Part shown: positions 4,511 through 6,197 of the stretch, in pieces
How positions within the stretch are numbered: position 1 is the first letter of the stretch
Layout of the letters: the number at the start of each line of letters is the position of its first letter
Assembly (NCBI GenBank): GCA_033761815.1
Contig: JANRMF010000065.1
Location: 1-6,197, forward strand
Reading direction: 5' to 3'
Source of the DNA: JANRKH01 sp033761815
GTDB lineage: Bacteria; Pseudomonadota; Alphaproteobacteria; Rickettsiales; Rickettsiaceae
Length of the DNA stretch: 6,197 nucleotides
Made by a program: the position numbers and the translations under genes
Notes under the pieces: model-generated
Databases searched by the model: none
Seen by the model: only the letters and a program-made list of their open reading frames with translations
What the model was told of the DNA's origin: nothing

Positions 4511-5899
4511 GGAAGAAATCTCACGCTGTTTTTTAGTGAGTTCTGCCGTAAGAATATTATTGTCAAATATTTTACCCTTAAGATTACGCATAATCATTAA
4601 TGCTTGCTCAGCAGTAAACTTGCAGCTTAAACATTTTCTAAACTCGATGTATATGATTAAGGCTAAAAATTGTAAAAATAGAAATCCTCGTATCGTGTCA
4701 TCGTTATGTCTCCTTATTGGCAAAGACTCTAAATCAGACTTAAAGAATCCAAAAATTTGCTCTATCGTTTGTCTCGTATAATAGGTCTCTATTACATCTT
4801 TCTGAGCTATATCTTTGGAACTGATAAGCATCATAACCCCAGCTCTGTCAAACTTGTCCTGTAATTCCGCTTCAGTCTCATCTTCCGACCTAAGCGTTAG
4901 AGCTTTGTCCACTTCCTTGCTCTTACGAGTCAAATCTAAAGCTATGTACGCATATCCTTTCTGACCATATAAATCAGCTTCTGCTTTAAGGATGAATATG
5001 GTTCTATTGTTGTATCGTATAGCATTTGATGCTGTTTCTATTTTTCCTATATGCTTCCTTAATAATTGTTTGTAAAGCTTTCTATCTGCTGGTAATCGTG
5101 TCAAAAAATCTATCTTCTTATTATACAATTCTAATATATTTGCTTCTGAGCAATAACCAGCATCTAAGAGTACAAAGCTACTACTGACGCCCATTTCCTT
5201 GAGCTCTAGTATCGTGCTTTGAAGCGTAGAAACATCTACTAAATTTCCAGGTAAAAATCTGTAAAATAATGGCTTTTTTGTAAATTGATCAACTATGCAC
5301 ATAAAACGAAACTGCTTCTCTATGGTATTGTCAGATCTACCCCAGGCGTTGAAGCTTGAATTGATTTCATTTGGCAAAGATGTTGCGTCTATTATCACTC
5401 CTTCCGTTTTTGAATCTTCGGATATAGAGCAGAACTCGGCTAAATACTCTTTAAAAAAATCTCTCTGCAGTCTTTCGCTGCTTAGCTTACGAAGTACTTT
5501 GCTAATATTCTGAGAAGACAAATTTGCATTTTTATGCAATAGACCTGTAACGTTACCTTCGCTCCAAATTTCAGCATTATACATAGCAGAACAAGTTATA
5601 ATACGGTAGATGATTAAGGGAATCAACTCTGGCAACGAAGCAAATTTTTTACTATTCATTATTGAATATATGCTGCTTTTTTTGATAAACTCATTAAGCA
5701 AAAATCCATCACCAAAATCGATCAATAACTGTTCTTGCTTGATCTTGCGATCTTTTCTTTTTACTATTGAGCCATCTAGGTCTACTATCCCTAGATACTT
5801 ACTAGTCTTCTTTACCTTCTTTGTCTCCTTGTTCCAAGTAGATGTTATTTCATAAGCATATTTTTTGCCGTTGATTATTTTATTACTGATAAATCCCAT
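4472..5899 (-). CDS. IS4-superfamily (IS1634-like) DDE transposase, full length
   Basis: The 475-aa protein catalyses cut-and-paste movement of its element. The DDE residues are visible: Asp171 in VIIDATSLPN, Asp246 in FVLLDAGYCSEA and Glu380. Around Glu380 the Y-(2)-R-(3)-E-(6)-K signature of the IS4 superfamily is intact (Tyr373, Arg376, Glu380, Lys387; YYTRQTIEQIFGFFK). The PGNLVDVSTL stretch (218-226) is also typical of this group. The N-terminus (NGKKYAYEITSTWNKETKKVKKTSKYLG) matches the small beta domain of IS1634-like enzymes. The ATG at 5897-5899 has GTGAGG 7 nt upstream. A perfect stem-loop (5918-5943) stands just before that ribosome binding site. No frameshift or stop is seen, so the gene looks intact and recently active. 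The C-terminus (LVPKFCGI) is encoded within the left terminal repeat. Confidence 0.92.
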   Translation of the reverse strand: MGFISNKIINGKKYAYEITSTWNKETKKVKKTSKYLGIVDLDGSIVKRKDRKIKQEQLLIDFGDGFLLNEFIKKSSIYSIMNSKKFASLPELIPLIIYRIITCSAMYNAEIWSEGNVTGLLHKNANLSSQNISKVLRKLSSERLQRDFFKEYLAEFCSISEDSKTEGVIIDATSLPNEINSSFNAWGRSDNTIEKQFRFMCIVDQFTKKPLFYRFLPGNLVDVSTLQSTILELKEMGVSSSFVLLDAGYCSEANILELYNKKIDFLTRLPADRKLYKQLLRKHIGKIETASNAIRYNNRTIFILKAEADLYGQKGYAYIALDLTRKSKEVDKALTLRSEDETEAELQDKFDRAGVMMLISSKDIAQKDVIETYYTRQTIEQIFGFFKSDLESLPIRRHNDDTIRGFLFLQFLALIIYIEFRKCLSCKFTAEQALMIMRNLKGKIFDNNILTAELTKKQREISSLTNILVPKFCGI

Positions 5900-5917
5900 T
5901 TTTATACCTCACCATTC

Positions 5918-5943
5918 TATGGTACCTATATTTAGGTACCATA
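5918..5943 (-). repeat. perfect stem-loop upstream of the IS transposase start
   Basis: TATGGTACCTA (5918-5928) and TAGGTACCATA (5933-5943) form an 11-bp perfect stem with a 4-nt loop. In the transposase mRNA it would end 5 nt before GTGAGG (5912-5907). Such hairpins in other ISs limit translation of transcripts that read in from outside. The GGTACC motif is also shared with the left terminal repeat, so a protein-binding role is possible. Confidence 0.8.
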
Positions 5944-5945
5944 AT

Positions 5946-5974
5946 AGTGTATATTTAGCCAAATGCTATTGCAA
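5946..5974 (-). promoter_or_regulatory. candidate transposase promoter
   Basis: On the minus strand TTGCAA (5974-5969) is followed after 17 bp by TACACT (5951-5946). Each hexamer matches consensus in 4 of 6 positions, so this is weak, as is usual for transposase promoters. Transcription would then start inside the stem-loop, leaving it incomplete in transcripts made from this promoter. Confidence 0.35.
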
Positions 5975-6026
5975 TTTATCTCCTATACTTCAGCATATAT
6001 CCACTTCTTTATTTTTTCCTTTTGTG

Positions 6027-6131
6027 TCATGGTAGGTATTTTTTGCGGAATTTAGGATAATATCTGCCTCGTATATTTCTAAGTTCTGTATTTTTTTGCT
6101 TGTGTTTCAATACCCAACTTGGATGCCCCAT
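6027..6131 (-). pseudogene. N-terminal fragment of a second IS1634-like transposase
   Basis: From an ATG at 6129-6131, preceded by AAGGAGG, the minus strand encodes MGHPSWVLKHKQKNTELRN followed by IRGRYY. This is the typical start of IS1634-like transposases, before the usual YEV-S-KWD strand. After residue 25 the frame enters the terminal repeat of the neighbouring element at 6056, adds nine foreign residues (PKFRKKYLP) and stops at 6027-6029. The fragment differs from the N-terminus of the intact transposase, so it comes from another IS of the same broad family. It cannot make a functional protein. Confidence 0.7.
6031..6056 (-). repeat. right terminal inverted repeat of the IS4-superfamily element
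   Basis: This is the partner of 4471-4496. Read on the minus strand it begins CCTAAATTCCGCAAAA and ends CTACC. The outer edge at 6056 is where the reading frame of the neighbouring transposase fragment leaves its family pattern, which supports this position as the true end of the element. Confidence 0.8.
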
Positions 6132-6139
6132 ATCTTCCT

Positions 6140-6175
6140 CCTTACTACGTGACTCACTCTTACCACGTAGTAAGG
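6140..6175 (-). repeat. perfect stem-loop overlapping the ribosome binding site of the transposase fragment
   Basis: CCTTACTACGTG (6140-6151) and CACGTAGTAAGG (6164-6175) are perfect 12-bp inverted repeats around a 12-nt loop. In the minus-strand mRNA the second arm ends in AAGG, which is the first part of the AAGGAGG Shine-Dalgarno sequence 6 nt before the ATG at 6131. The folded stem would hide part of the ribosome binding site. Confidence 0.8.
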
Positions 6176-6197
6176 CTTTTGCAACAAAAAAAACTCC

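Larger units (their letters stand above)
4471..6056 (-). mobile_element. complete IS4-superfamily (IS1634-like) insertion sequence, about 1586 bp
   Basis: The element is bounded by imperfect terminal inverted repeats and carries one full-length DDE transposase on the minus strand. It interrupts the IS630-type transposase frame on the left and abuts a transposase N-terminus on the right. Flanks are AGAATAT (4464-4470) and ATAATAT (6057-6063), identical in 6 of 7 positions. This may be a mutated target duplication or chance, because the two flanks belong to unrelated genes. Family placement rests on the transposase motifs; IS1634 versus another IS4-like group is not settled. Confidence 0.8.

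Noticed and set aside
5295..5855. Plus-strand open frames opposite the IS4-superfamily transposase
   Set aside because: They mirror a full-length transposase with an intact catalytic motif and show only low-complexity hydrophobic sequence.
6140..6180. Stem-loop followed by CTTTT as an intrinsic terminator on the plus strand
   Set aside because: No plus-strand gene leads into it, the T run is short, and its position over a Shine-Dalgarno sequence on the minus strand explains it better.

Overview
The window is AT-rich, with short leaders, clear sigma70-type promoters and dense insertion-sequence (IS) debris. No taxonomic marker gene is present. The serine recombinase resembles the type common in Alphaproteobacteria, and the stacked, broken ISs recall host-associated Rickettsiales/Holosporales-like bacteria. 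That placement is an inference of low certainty.

Left part (1-2528), intact functional genes. An alpha/beta hydrolase on the minus strand (ATG at 852) runs off the left edge and has its own near-consensus promoter at 901-929. Next, also on the minus strand, is an XRE-type regulator with a cupin sensor domain (956-1516). Divergent from it is a two-gene operon on the plus strand: a YbaK/EbsC-type aminoacyl-tRNA deacylase (1627-2121) and a DUF2000 protein (2118-2528), coupled by an ATGA overlap. The divergent intergenic region has two copies of a near-palindromic operator that bracket an extended -10 promoter. The regulator therefore very likely controls the operon.

Middle part (2544-3484), the minus-strand remains of a large serine recombinase. 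The catalytic N-terminal part is missing. What remains is a zinc-ribbon segment and a C-terminal segment encoded as a separate reading frame, joined by ATGA overlap with its own Shine-Dalgarno sequence.

Right part (about 3466-6197), nested ISs. An IS630-type element cuts off the 5' end of the recombinase gene. Its transposase is split into two frames at a run of seven A, and its own 3' end is cut off by a second element. That second element, of the IS4 superfamily (IS1634-like), spans 4471-6056. It has 26-bp imperfect terminal inverted repeats and a full-length 475-aa DDE transposase on the minus strand. Its right end abuts the first 25 codons of another transposase (from 6131, minus strand), so the two flanks come from different elements. 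Each of the two right-hand transposase genes is preceded by a perfect stem-loop next to its ribosome binding site.

The most interesting unit is the XRE-cupin / YbaK / DUF2000 cassette. A tRNA-deacylase and a protein of a family related to peptidyl-tRNA hydrolase fold are produced together under a ligand-sensing repressor. It lies beside a recombinase remnant, which suggests it may be mobile cargo.
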